From NCBI GenBank assembly GCA_023140035.1, contig JAGLML010000043.1:1-8250 (forward strand): a stretch of 8,250 bases of DNA, read 5' to 3'. The position numbers and the translations under genes are program-made. The notes under the pieces are model-generated. The model searched no databases. It was not told the origin of the DNA and saw only the letters and a program-made list of their open reading frames with translations. Numbering within the stretch: the stretch's first letter is position 1; the number at the start of each line of letters is the position of its first letter. This document shows positions 1-7,612 of this stretch, piece after piece. Origin of the DNA: Thermoplasmatales archaeon (lineage in GTDB: Archaea; Thermoplasmatota; E2; DHVEG-1).

Positions 1-903
1 CCTGAGGATAAAAAACTTGCAGGTCAATTTTTTGAAAGTGTTTACAGATATAATGATCTTCTAGTTCAGAAAGTAAACGGAAAGTATGATCTTATTCATT
101 GTCATGATTGGTTAACAATGAAAGCAGGGGTTGCACTGAAGGAAAAAATGGGCATCCCTCTTGTTCTTACTGTTCATTCAACTGAATATGATAGATCAGG
201 CTGGCTTTACCCTAACGATTGGTTTATCAATATTGAAAAAGAAGGCATGGAAAAAGCAGATAAGATAATTGCAGTAAGTCATTTCACAAAAAGAGTTATT
301 GTTGAAAAATACGGTATAAATCCTGATAAAATTACTGTTGTACATAATGCTGTATACCCAATTGGGGAGAGTGAAAAAAAGAACATTGTATTATTTTTGG
401 GCAGATTAACCATCCAGAAAGGCCCAGAATTTTTCCTAAAAGCAGCAAAAAAGGTATTGGAGCACGAGGATACTCGATTTGTTGTTGCTGGTATTGGAGA
501 CATGCTTCCTCGCCTGATAAGTCAAGCCATTGACCTTGGAATTTCAAATCGAGTTATCTTTACTGGCAAGCTTACTGAAGAAGAAGTAAAGCACATCTAT
601 CAGATTTCCAGTGTTTATGTAATGCCATCGGTAAGTGAACCGTTTGGCATAACTGCTCTTGAAGCTATTTCTGCTGGAACTCCGACAATTGTCTCTAAAA
701 CAGCTGGCGTCTCTGAAACATTTCAAAATTGTCTCCGTGTTGATTTCTGGGATACTGATGAAATGGCAAATAAGATTATATCATTATTGAGGTATAAACC
801 GTTACATAAAACGTTAGCTGAGCAAGGTAACCGAGAGATTAACATATTTACATGGGACAGAGTTGCTGATAATACACTTGATGTTTACAGAGGAATAACA
901 TAA
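1..903 (+). CDS. Glycosyltransferase, GT4/GT5-like, probable archaeal glycogen synthase (5' partial)
   Basis: Probably extends a cytosolic alpha-1,4-glucan from a nucleotide-sugar donor (ADP- or UDP-glucose; the donor cannot be read from the sequence). The frame is open from base 1, so the gene starts outside the window; the ATG at 118 is internal, because family sequence precedes it. In the 300 visible residues, HCHDW (33-37) and VHSTEYDRSG (58-67) belong to the N-terminal Rossmann half. GRLTIQKG (134-141) opens the C-terminal half with the donor-phosphate-binding Arg and Lys. EPFGITALE (213-221) is the E-x7-E signature of retaining GT-B enzymes. The C-terminus looks complete. The missing N-terminus would hold the acceptor-side glycine loop. 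The GH57 gene starts on the last base of this stop codon, so translation is probably coupled. Another GT4 transferase of polysaccharide synthesis is possible, but the neighbours favour glycogen synthase. Confidence 0.82.
   Translation, partial: PEDKKLAGQFFESVYRYNDLLVQKVNGKYDLIHCHDWLTMKAGVALKEKMGIPLVLTVHSTEYDRSGWLYPNDWFINIEKEGMEKADKIIAVSHFTKRVIVEKYGINPDKITVVHNAVYPIGESEKKNIVLFLGRLTIQKGPEFFLKAAKKVLEHEDTRFVVAGIGDMLPRLISQAIDLGISNRVIFTGKLTEEEVKHIYQISSVYVMPSVSEPFGITALEAISAGTPTIVSKTAGVSETFQNCLRVDFWDTDEMANKIISLLRYKPLHKTLAEQGNREINIFTWDRVADNTLDVYRGIT
889..894 (+). promoter_or_regulatory. Ribosome binding site for the GH57 gene, inside the glycosyltransferase gene
   Basis: AGAGGA lies 8 bases before the ATG at 903 and can pair with the CCUCC end of 16S rRNA. 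With the TAATG stop/start overlap it supports the start at 903 and coupled translation from the upstream gene. Confidence 0.55.
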
Positions 904-2087
904 TGCCATCAGTTTGCTTCTATTTCGAAGTCCATCAGCCTATGCGATTGAATCGTTTTTCAGTATTTAATATCGGTAAAAATGATGACTCTTTATCTAC
1001 ATATTTTGATCGTAAATTAAACCAAAAGATATTTGAAAAAGTAGCAAAAAAATGCTATCTTCCTACTAACAGATTATTACTTGATTTAATTAATGAATTT
1101 AATGGTAAATTTAGAATATCATTTAGCCTAACGGGAACGTTTGTCGAGTACTGTGAACGGTTTATGCCTGAAGTTCTAGATAGTTTTAAAGATTTATTCA
1201 AAACAGGTGCTGTTGATTTAATTGAAGAAACATACTATCATTCTCTATCATCACTGTATGATGAACTTGATGAATTCGAAGAACAGGTGAAAATGCACCA
1301 TCAAATGATCAAGAGAATATTTAATTATGAACCAAAAGTTTTCAGAAATACAGAAGCAATTTATGACAATCGCATCGCAAAAAAAATTGAGGAGTTAGGT
1401 TACAAGGGAATTATTACAGAGGGATCAGAAAAAGTTTTAGGATGGCGTTCACCAAATTTTCTGTATAAGCCAGTTAACGCTAATCTCAAAGTGCTCATGA
1501 GAAATTACAAACTAAGTGATGATATTGGCTTCAGATTCTCAGTACGTGACTGGCCAGGTTTTCCTTTGACGGCAGATAAATATGCGTATTGGATGTCACA
1601 TTGTGAAGGGGATGTTATAAATCTATTTATTGACTATGAAACATTTGGAGAGCATCAATGGACAGAGACAGGAATTTTTGATTTTATTAAACATCTTCCT
1701 AGAGCGGTACTTAAACATAAACATCTTGATTTTGTAACTGTTAGCGAAGTAGTTGATAGATATAATACTATAGGAGAGATTGATGTTCCCTGGGCTATCT
1801 CATGGGCAGATGAAGATCGCGATGTCTCTACGTGGCTTGGCAATGACATGCAGATTGCTTGCTTCAATGAATTAAGAGATATTGAACGAAAGGTAAAAAA
1901 ACAAGATGACGAAGATTTATTACATGCTTGGCGCCTGTTGCAAACGTCTGATCATCTTTATTACGTTTCTACAAAAGGATTTGAAGATGGTAACGTTCAC
2001 GCATATTTTAGCCCCTATGATATCCCTTACGAGGGGTTTATTAACTATATGAATATCCTCCAAGATTTGAAGCAGAAAGTAATGTAA
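903..2087 (+). CDS. GH57 family alpha-glucan hydrolase / 4-alpha-glucanotransferase
   Basis: A 394-residue retaining enzyme on alpha-1,4-glucans, with no signal peptide, so cytosolic. GH57 motifs appear in order: HQP at 11-13 (motif 1), a GAVDLIEETYYHS segment at 102-114 (motif 2), FRNTEAIYD at 147-155 with Glu151 as expected nucleophile (motif 3), and FIDYETFGEHQW at 242-253 with Asp244 as expected acid/base (motif 4). The 93-residue spacing of the catalytic pair and the length fit the compact GH57 (beta/alpha)7 barrel plus helical domain. It resembles the 'alpha-amylase' GH57 proteins of methanogens, for which hydrolase and transferase activities are hard to tell apart from sequence. Its place between a synthase and a debranching enzyme lacking a transferase domain makes 4-alpha-glucanotransferase or amylase equally plausible; a GH57 branching enzyme is less likely because those are usually longer. 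Start chosen from the TAATG overlap and its upstream AGAGGA. Confidence 0.9.
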   Translation: MPSVCFYFEVHQPMRLNRFSVFNIGKNDDSLSTYFDRKLNQKIFEKVAKKCYLPTNRLLLDLINEFNGKFRISFSLTGTFVEYCERFMPEVLDSFKDLFKTGAVDLIEETYYHSLSSLYDELDEFEEQVKMHHQMIKRIFNYEPKVFRNTEAIYDNRIAKKIEELGYKGIITEGSEKVLGWRSPNFLYKPVNANLKVLMRNYKLSDDIGFRFSVRDWPGFPLTADKYAYWMSHCEGDVINLFIDYETFGEHQWTETGIFDFIKHLPRAVLKHKHLDFVTVSEVVDRYNTIGEIDVPWAISWADEDRDVSTWLGNDMQIACFNELRDIERKVKKQDDEDLLHAWRLLQTSDHLYYVSTKGFEDGNVHAYFSPYDIPYEGFINYMNILQDLKQKVM

Positions 2088-2089
2088 GA

Positions 2090-2095
2090 GTGAGG
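2090..2095 (+). promoter_or_regulatory. Weak ribosome binding site for the debranching-enzyme gene
   Basis: GTGAGG lies 14 bases before the ATG at 2110, longer than usual spacing; a second GTGA at 2103-2106 is only 3 bases away. The in-frame TGA at 2104-2106 excludes any earlier start, so 2110 is the first possible ATG whichever element is used. Confidence 0.35.
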
Positions 2096-2109
2096 ATATG
2101 TAGTGAACT

Positions 2110-3972
2110 ATGAGAGAATGGATAGTTACAAATGGCCTTGGAAGTTACGCTTCTTTAACTTATTTTAACGATAATATTAGAAAGTTCCATGGCTTATTGA
2201 TAGCAAGTTTGAATCCACCAACGAAAAGATGGATGGTTGTATCAAATGTATATGATAGAATAAATGTTGAAGATAAAGTTTATGATTTAAGAAACTACAA
2301 AGGTAGATTTGTTTTTGATGTATTTCCCTCGTTTCTTTATGATGTGGAAGGAGTAAAACTCAAAAAAACAATTTTTATGGAGTATCAAAAAAATACTACA
2401 TTTGTTAAATATGAGATTAAAACAGACAAACCAATATCAGCTATTCATAATCCAGCCATAAATTCAAGGCATTTTTATGATACAACTGAACCAGGATCTG
2501 TATCATTTAAACAGGACTTTTTTGAACATGGGGTTTGTATAAAACCAAGCAACATAGATAAAACACTTAAAATTATGCTTAAAGATTCTATCTATAAACC
2601 AACAGACTATTGGGTGGAATTTCATTATGAAAAGGATCGGGAAAGAAATGATTCTTGGATAGACAATAGTATTCATATCGGTGATTTTTATAAAACTATC
2701 AAGAGTTCTAGTGAATATTACCTGATTTTTACACTCGAAAATAATGTAGAAAGTAACCCTTCGGAAATATATTTACGGGAAATACAGAGGAAAAAAAGTT
2801 TACTTGAACGAGCAGATCTTCCAAGTAAGTTCGAAAAACTTGTGTTATCAACTGACAATTTTGTTGTAAAAAAGAATAATAAAAAATCGATTGTAGCGGG
2901 GTATCATTGGTTTGGTGATTGGGGCAGAGATACATTGGTATCACTACCAGGAATTGCACTTGTTACAAAGAGGTTCGATGATGCAAAACAAATGCTTTTA
3001 AGCTTTGGCGAGCACCGTAAAAACGGCTTAATTCCAAATGCATTCATGGATCGAGATTCAAAAGCAATTTATAATACTGTAGATGCTTCATTGTGGTTTA
3101 TAGATAGAGTATATCAATATCTGAAATATACAAATGATCTAAACTTTCTAGATGAAGTGTGGGAAACATTACATTCTATTATTGATGGTTACAAAAATGG
3201 AACTGAATACAATATTCACATGGACGATGATTTTCTCATAAGTCATGCGGAAGGGCTTACTTGGATGGATGTAAAAATTGGAGACTACTTTCCTACGCCT
3301 CGTTCAAAAAAAGCAGTTGAAATTCAGGCTTTATGGTATAATGCTCTTAGAGTAATGGGCAATCTAGCAAACATATCAAGCAAGGATGATACATATTCTG
3401 ATTTAGCAGAAAAAGCAAAAGAAAGCTTTAATAAACAATTTGATCGACAATATGACGTTATTGATACCAAAGATTTGTCGTTTAGACCTAATCAAATCTT
3501 TCTTGTTTCTCTTGATTTCTCTATGATAAATAAAGGGTTGCAAAAAAAGATAGTAAATGATGTTCAAAAAAAATTATTTACCATCTTTGGATTACGAACT
3601 CTATCGCCAGATGATTCAAGATATAAGGGAACATATCTTGGTGATTATAACAGAGATATTGCTTATCACAATGGTACGGTATGGCCTTGGCTTATGGGAC
3701 CATTCATCAAAGCATTCGTTAAGGTTAAAAATCATGAATTGGCATGGAGAGACTTCGCATTTCAGAATTTTTTAAAACCAATGTTTGACGTTTTTGACGG
3801 TAATTGGGATGGTTCTATACATGAAATATTCGATGGAGATTCTCCTCACTTTCCACGAGGTTGCATAACACAAGCATGGAGTGTAGCAGAAATACTTCGC
3901 TCGTGGGTAGAGGACATAGAAAACATATCTCCCAAATATGAGAATATTTTACTACATAAAATAGGCGTTTAG
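2110..3972 (+). CDS. Glycogen-debranching enzyme, amylo-alpha-1,6-glucosidase (GH133, archaeal type)
   Basis: Hydrolyses alpha-1,6-linked glucose stubs at branch points of glycogen in the cytosol. The 620 residues form an N-terminal beta domain, opening with NGLGSYASLTYF and RKFHGLLIASL as in archaeal and bacterial GDE_N domains, and a C-terminal (alpha/alpha)6 glucosidase domain. The latter shows HWFGDWGRDTLVSLPG (266-281, with Asp274 of GRD as likely general acid), LTWMDVKIGD (383-392), HNGTVWPW (520-527) and SIHEIFDGD (569-577, with Glu572 as likely base), followed by GCITQAWSVAEILR. The length is right for a stand-alone GH133 protein. There is no GH13 4-alpha-glucanotransferase domain of the kind fused in eukaryotic debranching enzymes, so that activity must come from another protein, perhaps the GH57 enzyme 22 bases upstream. 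The last 21 bases overlap the end of the convergent phosphorylase gene. Catalytic residues are assigned by family motif, not alignment. Confidence 0.93.
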   Translation: MREWIVTNGLGSYASLTYFNDNIRKFHGLLIASLNPPTKRWMVVSNVYDRINVEDKVYDLRNYKGRFVFDVFPSFLYDVEGVKLKKTIFMEYQKNTTFVKYEIKTDKPISAIHNPAINSRHFYDTTEPGSVSFKQDFFEHGVCIKPSNIDKTLKIMLKDSIYKPTDYWVEFHYEKDRERNDSWIDNSIHIGDFYKTIKSSSEYYLIFTLENNVESNPSEIYLREIQRKKSLLERADLPSKFEKLVLSTDNFVVKKNNKKSIVAGYHWFGDWGRDTLVSLPGIALVTKRFDDAKQMLLSFGEHRKNGLIPNAFMDRDSKAIYNTVDASLWFIDRVYQYLKYTNDLNFLDEVWETLHSIIDGYKNGTEYNIHMDDDFLISHAEGLTWMDVKIGDYFPTPRSKKAVEIQALWYNALRVMGNLANISSKDDTYSDLAEKAKESFNKQFDRQYDVIDTKDLSFRPNQIFLVSLDFSMINKGLQKKIVNDVQKKLFTIFGLRTLSPDDSRYKGTYLGDYNRDIAYHNGTVWPWLMGPFIKAFVKVKNHELAWRDFAFQNFLKPMFDVFDGNWDGSIHEIFDGDSPHFPRGCITQAWSVAEILRSWVEDIENISPKYENILLHKIGV

Positions 3973-5667
3973 AACGTATTGTTGAATCATTCTGTTTGTA
4001 TTAAAAAATGATGCGTTTATTGCTATGCAACTTCTCATAGTTCTTATCCAATTATCTCTATCGTTGTAAAATTTAGGTATTATCCAATTTTCAAGTTTAT
4101 TATAAAGGTCATTTCTATCGACTTCATCGTCGGATTCTTCCTCTTCCGTTTTTTCTGGTCCTATTGCCCATCCTGTGATGTTTTCAACACACCCTTCCAG
4201 CCACCAGCCATCTAACGTACTAAACTGTGGAACTCCGTTGTGGGCAGCTTTCATCCCTGAGGTTCCTGAAGCCTCCCTTGGTCTTCGTGGTGTGTTTAGC
4301 CAGAGATCAACACCTGCAGTCATCATTTTCCCAATACTAATGTCATAATTGTGGATATAGGCAATTTTTATTTTTCCATTTATTGTCTTCATAACATTAA
4401 AAATTTTTTTAATTGTCTCTTTACCTGAACTATCATTAGGGTGTGCTTTTCCAGCATAGATGATCTGAATATGTCCTACTTTCTCAGCAATTTGCTCGAG
4501 TCGTTCTGAATCAGATATTAACAAATCAGGCCTTTTATATGCTGTTTGTCGCCTGGCAAATCCTATTGTGAAATGATCATAATTCATGCCAACATTGTAT
4601 CTGTTGTTGACAAAATCTATGAGACCCTTTTTTGCCTCCATGTGGGCAGCCCACACTTCACGTTTTTCTATGCTAAATGTGGCTCTAAGAATGTAGGGAT
4701 CAGAACGCCATCCTGGCAGATGTTTATCAAATAATCTTTGAAATGGTTCCGAAACCCAAGTAGGCGTATGAACACCATTTGTAATGGAATCTATCGAATA
4801 ACCGGGAAACATTGACCGAGACACCTCACCGTGCTTTTTTGCAACGCCATTAACATAGTGACTGAAAAAGAGGGCAAGTCTGGTCATGTTTAGTTTGTTC
4901 TCAAATGTAATCTCATCGAGAACAGAATCTGGTAATATATCTCCCAACATAGGTTTAGCAAAAGAAAGATCAAATTGATCGTGACCTGCAGCAACTGGAG
5001 TGTGTGTTGTAAATACGCATTGTTCTCTAACTTTTTCAATATTTTTTAATTCACGAAAAAGTTCAAGGGTGCCGAGAGCAGCGTGCCCCTCGTTCATATG
5101 GTACTTATCGACTGTTTTATAGCCAAGTGCTCGTATTGCCCTAACCCCACCAATACCAAGAACAATTTCTTGAGCGAGACGATATTTGTTATCTCCTCCA
5201 TAAAGATGTTTTGTAATCTCCCTATCCGCTTCACTGTTTTCTTCAAGATTTGTATCAAGAAAAAAAACAGGAACTAAATATTCGTTTAATCCTTTAATTA
5301 AGTAATGCCAAATACGAATGTTTACAGTTCTATCTTTGATTATAACACTTGTTTTGCTTGGAAGCAACGCAAGAAAATCATTAATATTAAAATTAATTGG
5401 GAGTTCAATTTGATTCCCCCCCTCATCAATTTTTTGATAAAAATATCCATTTTCAGAAAGTAGTGTAATTCCTACAATTGGGACATTTAGATCTGCACAT
5501 GATTTTAATGTATCGCCAGCTAAAATGCCAAGCCCACCACTATAAGTAGGTATGTGTTTATCTAACCCAATCTCCATCGAAAAATAGGCAATTTTTGGTT
5601 TTCCGATTGTATTAAGATACTTTTCACTATCTATATCTTCTTTAATTTCTATACTAGATGCTTCCAT
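3952..5667 (-). CDS. glgP: Alpha-glucan (glycogen) phosphorylase, GT35, short form
   Basis: PLP-dependent phosphorolysis of alpha-1,4-glucan ends to glucose-1-phosphate. From the ATG at 5667 the protein has 571 residues. It shows AYFSMEIG (27-34), the glycine-rich YSGGLGILAGD (42-52), HMNEGHAAL (190-198), a FTTHTPVAAGHDQF segment, and RRPREASGTSGMKAAHNG, in which Lys473 is the expected PLP Schiff-base lysine. This pattern matches the divergent 'more_P_ylases' branch. It lacks the N-terminal extension (DUF3417) of the roughly 800-residue members and is also well short of classical glycogen phosphorylase. An acidic stretch (TEEEESDDEVD) lies shortly after GWAIG near the C-terminus. A TTG 21 bases upstream in frame is rejected as start because it lacks a ribosome binding site, whereas the ATG has a strong one. 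It converges on the debranching-enzyme gene, so it is transcribed apart from the synthase operon; 141 bases separate it from the winged-helix gene upstream. Confidence 0.93.
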   Translation of the reverse strand: MEASSIEIKEDIDSEKYLNTIGKPKIAYFSMEIGLDKHIPTYSGGLGILAGDTLKSCADLNVPIVGITLLSENGYFYQKIDEGGNQIELPINFNINDFLALLPSKTSVIIKDRTVNIRIWHYLIKGLNEYLVPVFFLDTNLEENSEADREITKHLYGGDNKYRLAQEIVLGIGGVRAIRALGYKTVDKYHMNEGHAALGTLELFRELKNIEKVREQCVFTTHTPVAAGHDQFDLSFAKPMLGDILPDSVLDEITFENKLNMTRLALFFSHYVNGVAKKHGEVSRSMFPGYSIDSITNGVHTPTWVSEPFQRLFDKHLPGWRSDPYILRATFSIEKREVWAAHMEAKKGLIDFVNNRYNVGMNYDHFTIGFARRQTAYKRPDLLISDSERLEQIAEKVGHIQIIYAGKAHPNDSSGKETIKKIFNVMKTINGKIKIAYIHNYDISIGKMMTAGVDLWLNTPRRPREASGTSGMKAAHNGVPQFSTLDGWWLEGCVENITGWAIGPEKTEEEESDDEVDRNDLYNKLENWIIPKFYNDRDNWIRTMRSCIAINASFFNTNRMIQQYVLNAYFM

Positions 5668-5669
5668 TT

Positions 5670-5677
5670 CTCTCCTT
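5670..5677 (-). promoter_or_regulatory. Strong Shine-Dalgarno site deciding the phosphorylase start
   Basis: On the minus strand AAGGAGAG sits 2 bases before the ATG at 5667, leaving 4 bases after the AGGAG core. No such site precedes the in-frame TTG at 5686-5688, which selects the ATG. Confidence 0.7.
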
Positions 5678-5704
5678 CCACTTTCCAAAGTAATATAGAT
5701 TTCG

Positions 5705-5712
5705 TTTTAAAA
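5705..5712 (-). promoter_or_regulatory. Possible TATA box of the phosphorylase gene
   Basis: TTTTAAAA is centred about 40 bases before the ATG at 5667. Archaeal initiation about 25 bases downstream would give a short leader just containing the Shine-Dalgarno site. The whole 141-base gap is AT-rich and includes a second candidate, an AT-rich stretch with a TTTATTAG-like core at about 5742-5755. Read-through from the winged-helix gene is also possible. Confidence 0.28.
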
Positions 5713-5808
5713 TCTTGTTTCGCTCAGTTTCACTCCAAAACAGTTTATTAGTTTATCTTTTTTTTCTATTTTTTAATTGAAATAATCTGAAAAATAACAA
5801 AGTTTTCC

Positions 5809-6117
5809 TTAGGAGTACATTATGCCTTCATAATCTTCCTGTTCTTGTTTTTTCTTTCCTGAATGATGTTTTATAAACTTTCGCTGTCTTTTCTTGCCTA
5901 CGAAGCTAAAATCGTTTCTCGATAATCTGATATATGTTTTATCACATAGAGGTTCTAGTTGTACGATGCCTTTAACTTGAAATTTTTGTAAAACTCTCAA
6001 AATCATTCTCCTTGACAAATGAAGTTTTTTCTCGATATCAGATATAGTTATCGGATATGTTTTCTGTAAAAGTATTATGATCTGTTCTTCAAGTGTCCCT
6101 TTAACAATTTCAATCAT
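5809..6117 (-). CDS. Small winged helix-turn-helix protein with basic C-terminal tail, function unknown
   Basis: A 102-residue protein with no assigned function. Residues 1-70 read as a winged helix: an N-terminal helix (about 8-20), a PITISDIEKKLHLSRRMILRVLQKF-like helix-turn-helix (about 22-46, recognition helix near 35-46), then KGIVQLEPL and KTYIRL as the two wing strands (about 49-65). FSFVG (70-74) ends the fold. Residues 75-90 are strongly basic (KKRQRK, KHH, GKKK), and the protein ends in an acidic-aromatic EDYEGIMYS. No metal site, ligand domain or membrane segment is visible. I recall small euryarchaeal proteins with a similar layout and tail; that is memory, not a search. It starts 27 bases after purF on the same strand, with only a weak GGTTAAATC before its ATG, so it probably shares the purF transcript. 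It could be a DNA-binding regulator, but the charged tail would also suit RNA or ribosome binding. Confidence 0.8.
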   Translation of the reverse strand: MIEIVKGTLEEQIIILLQKTYPITISDIEKKLHLSRRMILRVLQKFQVKGIVQLEPLCDKTYIRLSRNDFSFVGKKRQRKFIKHHSGKKKQEQEDYEGIMYS

Positions 6118-6144
6118 GATTTAACCAATATGAAAGTATAATCT

Positions 6145-7578
6145 CTATATACATTCGTAGGATCTTGCCAATTTTCCGTCGATTTTAAAGAGGCTTTTTA
6201 CATCATTTTGCATTTCTGGAGGGTATCCATCTGGAAAGTCTATACATCCTCGGCAAATGTCAGATCCTATGGCTTTCTTTAACTCAGGTATGCTTATATA
6301 ACCTAGAGAATCAGCTCCGATTTCATTTGCTATTTGATCCCAAGTTCTTATTTCACCTTTCTTATCCCGAGCAATAAATTCCTTTCTACTTCGCATATCT
6401 ATTCCAAGATAACAAGGAGCAATTAGAGGTGGACAACCAATTCTCACGTGAACTTCTTTCGCACCGGCATTTTTAATACCTCGAACAATTTTTTTAATAT
6501 TGGTCCCACGAACAATCGAATCATCAAGCAACACAACCCGTTTTCCTTTTAGAACGGAACGTATAAAAGATAAACCTTCTTCAACAACTTTGTCTCTAGT
6601 CTCCTGGGTTTGGTGTATAAAGGAACGTTCGTCCTTATCTTTCATTATCCCCTCATCTATAGGTATTCCAGATTCTCGGGAAAACCCATGAGCATATCTT
6701 CTTCCTGATTCAGGAACTGGGACAACAATATCTGCTTCAACAGATTGTTCTTTAGCAAGTAATCTACCAATCTCGTCACGTACTTTATGTACAGATCTTC
6801 CATTAATACGTGAATCAGGTTTTGCAAAATAAACAAATTCAAACATACATGGCAACTCTTGTTTTTTTATTATCTGTTTTTCATAGATATTTCCTTTTTT
6901 ATCAATTACGACCACGGAGCCTCCAGGAATGTCTTTAACATAGTCGAAATTAATCCTTTTAAAAACTCGTGTTTCAGAAGTAAGGCAATACATATCATCG
7001 CATTGGCCTAGTACTAAAGGTCTAATTTTACGAGGATCAGTTATTGCAAAAAGAAAAGGATTTTCGCCAGAATCAGCGAGATATAAAGCAGAGTAACTGC
7101 CTTTTACCTGATGCATTACTTTTTCACAAGCATCAAAGATTATATCAGCGTTTAGTTCTTTTTTGTATAAATTGTCTGCCATAGTTAATAACAACCATTG
7201 AATATCGCAAACTGTTCGTGGTTTTCTCTTTGTTTTTTTAGCCATTTCAGAACAGTTGTAAATATTACCATTATGAACTGTAGCTAAAAAAGGGTTTACC
7301 AAATATTCTGGTTGTGCATTTCTCTTCAATGACTCAATATCGTCCATGCCTGCTGTAGAATATCGAGTATGGCCAATTCCAATATTTCCCGGGGTATCTA
7401 TCTTTTTTTCCTCATTAAAGACATCTCTTACTAATCCAGCATCTTTTGTCACATGGATATTTCCATCATATGTTAACTTTCCAGCAGATGACTGACCACG
7501 ATGCTGTACGGAAAACAGACCGTGATAGACAAGACGAGAGACTGATCTTCCCCCTATGATGCCTATAATACCACACAT
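6145..7578 (-). CDS. purF: Amidophosphoribosyltransferase (glutamine PRPP amidotransferase)
   Basis: Makes 5-phosphoribosylamine from PRPP and glutamine, the first committed step of purine synthesis in the cytosol. The 477-residue protein is full length. Cys2, directly after the initiator Met in MCGIIGIIGG, is the N-terminal nucleophile of the class II glutaminase domain, so there is no cleaved propeptide as in Bacillus PurF. GHTRYSTAG and the HNGNIYN segment are further glutaminase motifs. The phosphoribosyltransferase domain carries the PRPP signature VVLLDDSIVRGTN with Asp352-Asp353. Four cysteines, Cys244 (LPCMFEF), Cys389 (APCYLGID), Cys442 and Cys445 (ICRGC), match the [4Fe-4S] ligands of Bacillus-type PurF, so an iron-sulfur cluster is expected. 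The PRPP motif excludes the related glutaminases GlmS and AsnB. No Shine-Dalgarno precedes the ATG, while a TATA box sits about 30 bases upstream, suggesting a leaderless message. Confidence 0.96.
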   Translation of the reverse strand: MCGIIGIIGGRSVSRLVYHGLFSVQHRGQSSAGKLTYDGNIHVTKDAGLVRDVFNEEKKIDTPGNIGIGHTRYSTAGMDDIESLKRNAQPEYLVNPFLATVHNGNIYNCSEMAKKTKRKPRTVCDIQWLLLTMADNLYKKELNADIIFDACEKVMHQVKGSYSALYLADSGENPFLFAITDPRKIRPLVLGQCDDMYCLTSETRVFKRINFDYVKDIPGGSVVVIDKKGNIYEKQIIKKQELPCMFEFVYFAKPDSRINGRSVHKVRDEIGRLLAKEQSVEADIVVPVPESGRRYAHGFSRESGIPIDEGIMKDKDERSFIHQTQETRDKVVEEGLSFIRSVLKGKRVVLLDDSIVRGTNIKKIVRGIKNAGAKEVHVRIGCPPLIAPCYLGIDMRSRKEFIARDKKGEIRTWDQIANEIGADSLGYISIPELKKAIGSDICRGCIDFPDGYPPEMQNDVKSLFKIDGKLARSYECI

Positions 7579-7603
7579 TGTAAAATAAGGAATGAAAAGA
7601 TAT

Positions 7604-7612
7604 TATTTATAA
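7604..7612 (-). promoter_or_regulatory. TATA box of purF
   Basis: TTATAAATA on the minus strand is centred about 30 bases before the purF ATG at 7578. Archaeal transcription usually starts roughly 25 bases past the TATA centre, which places the 5' end within a few bases of the ATG. The AT-rich stretch just upstream (7613-7620) could serve as the TFB-recognition element, but its match is poor. Confidence 0.55.

Noticed and set aside
118..120. ATG at 118 as the true start of the glycosyltransferase
   Set aside because: The frame is open upstream to base 1 and encodes the conserved HCHDW segment, so the ATG is internal to a gene cut by the window edge.
3557..3775. Plus-strand 72-codon frame inside the debranching gene
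   Set aside because: It lies wholly within the strongly conserved GH133 coding sequence in another frame, with no initiation signal of its own.
5668..5688. Seven extra N-terminal residues for the phosphorylase from a TTG start
   Set aside because: The strong Shine-Dalgarno lies within this stretch and serves the ATG at 5667; nothing suitable lies upstream of the TTG.
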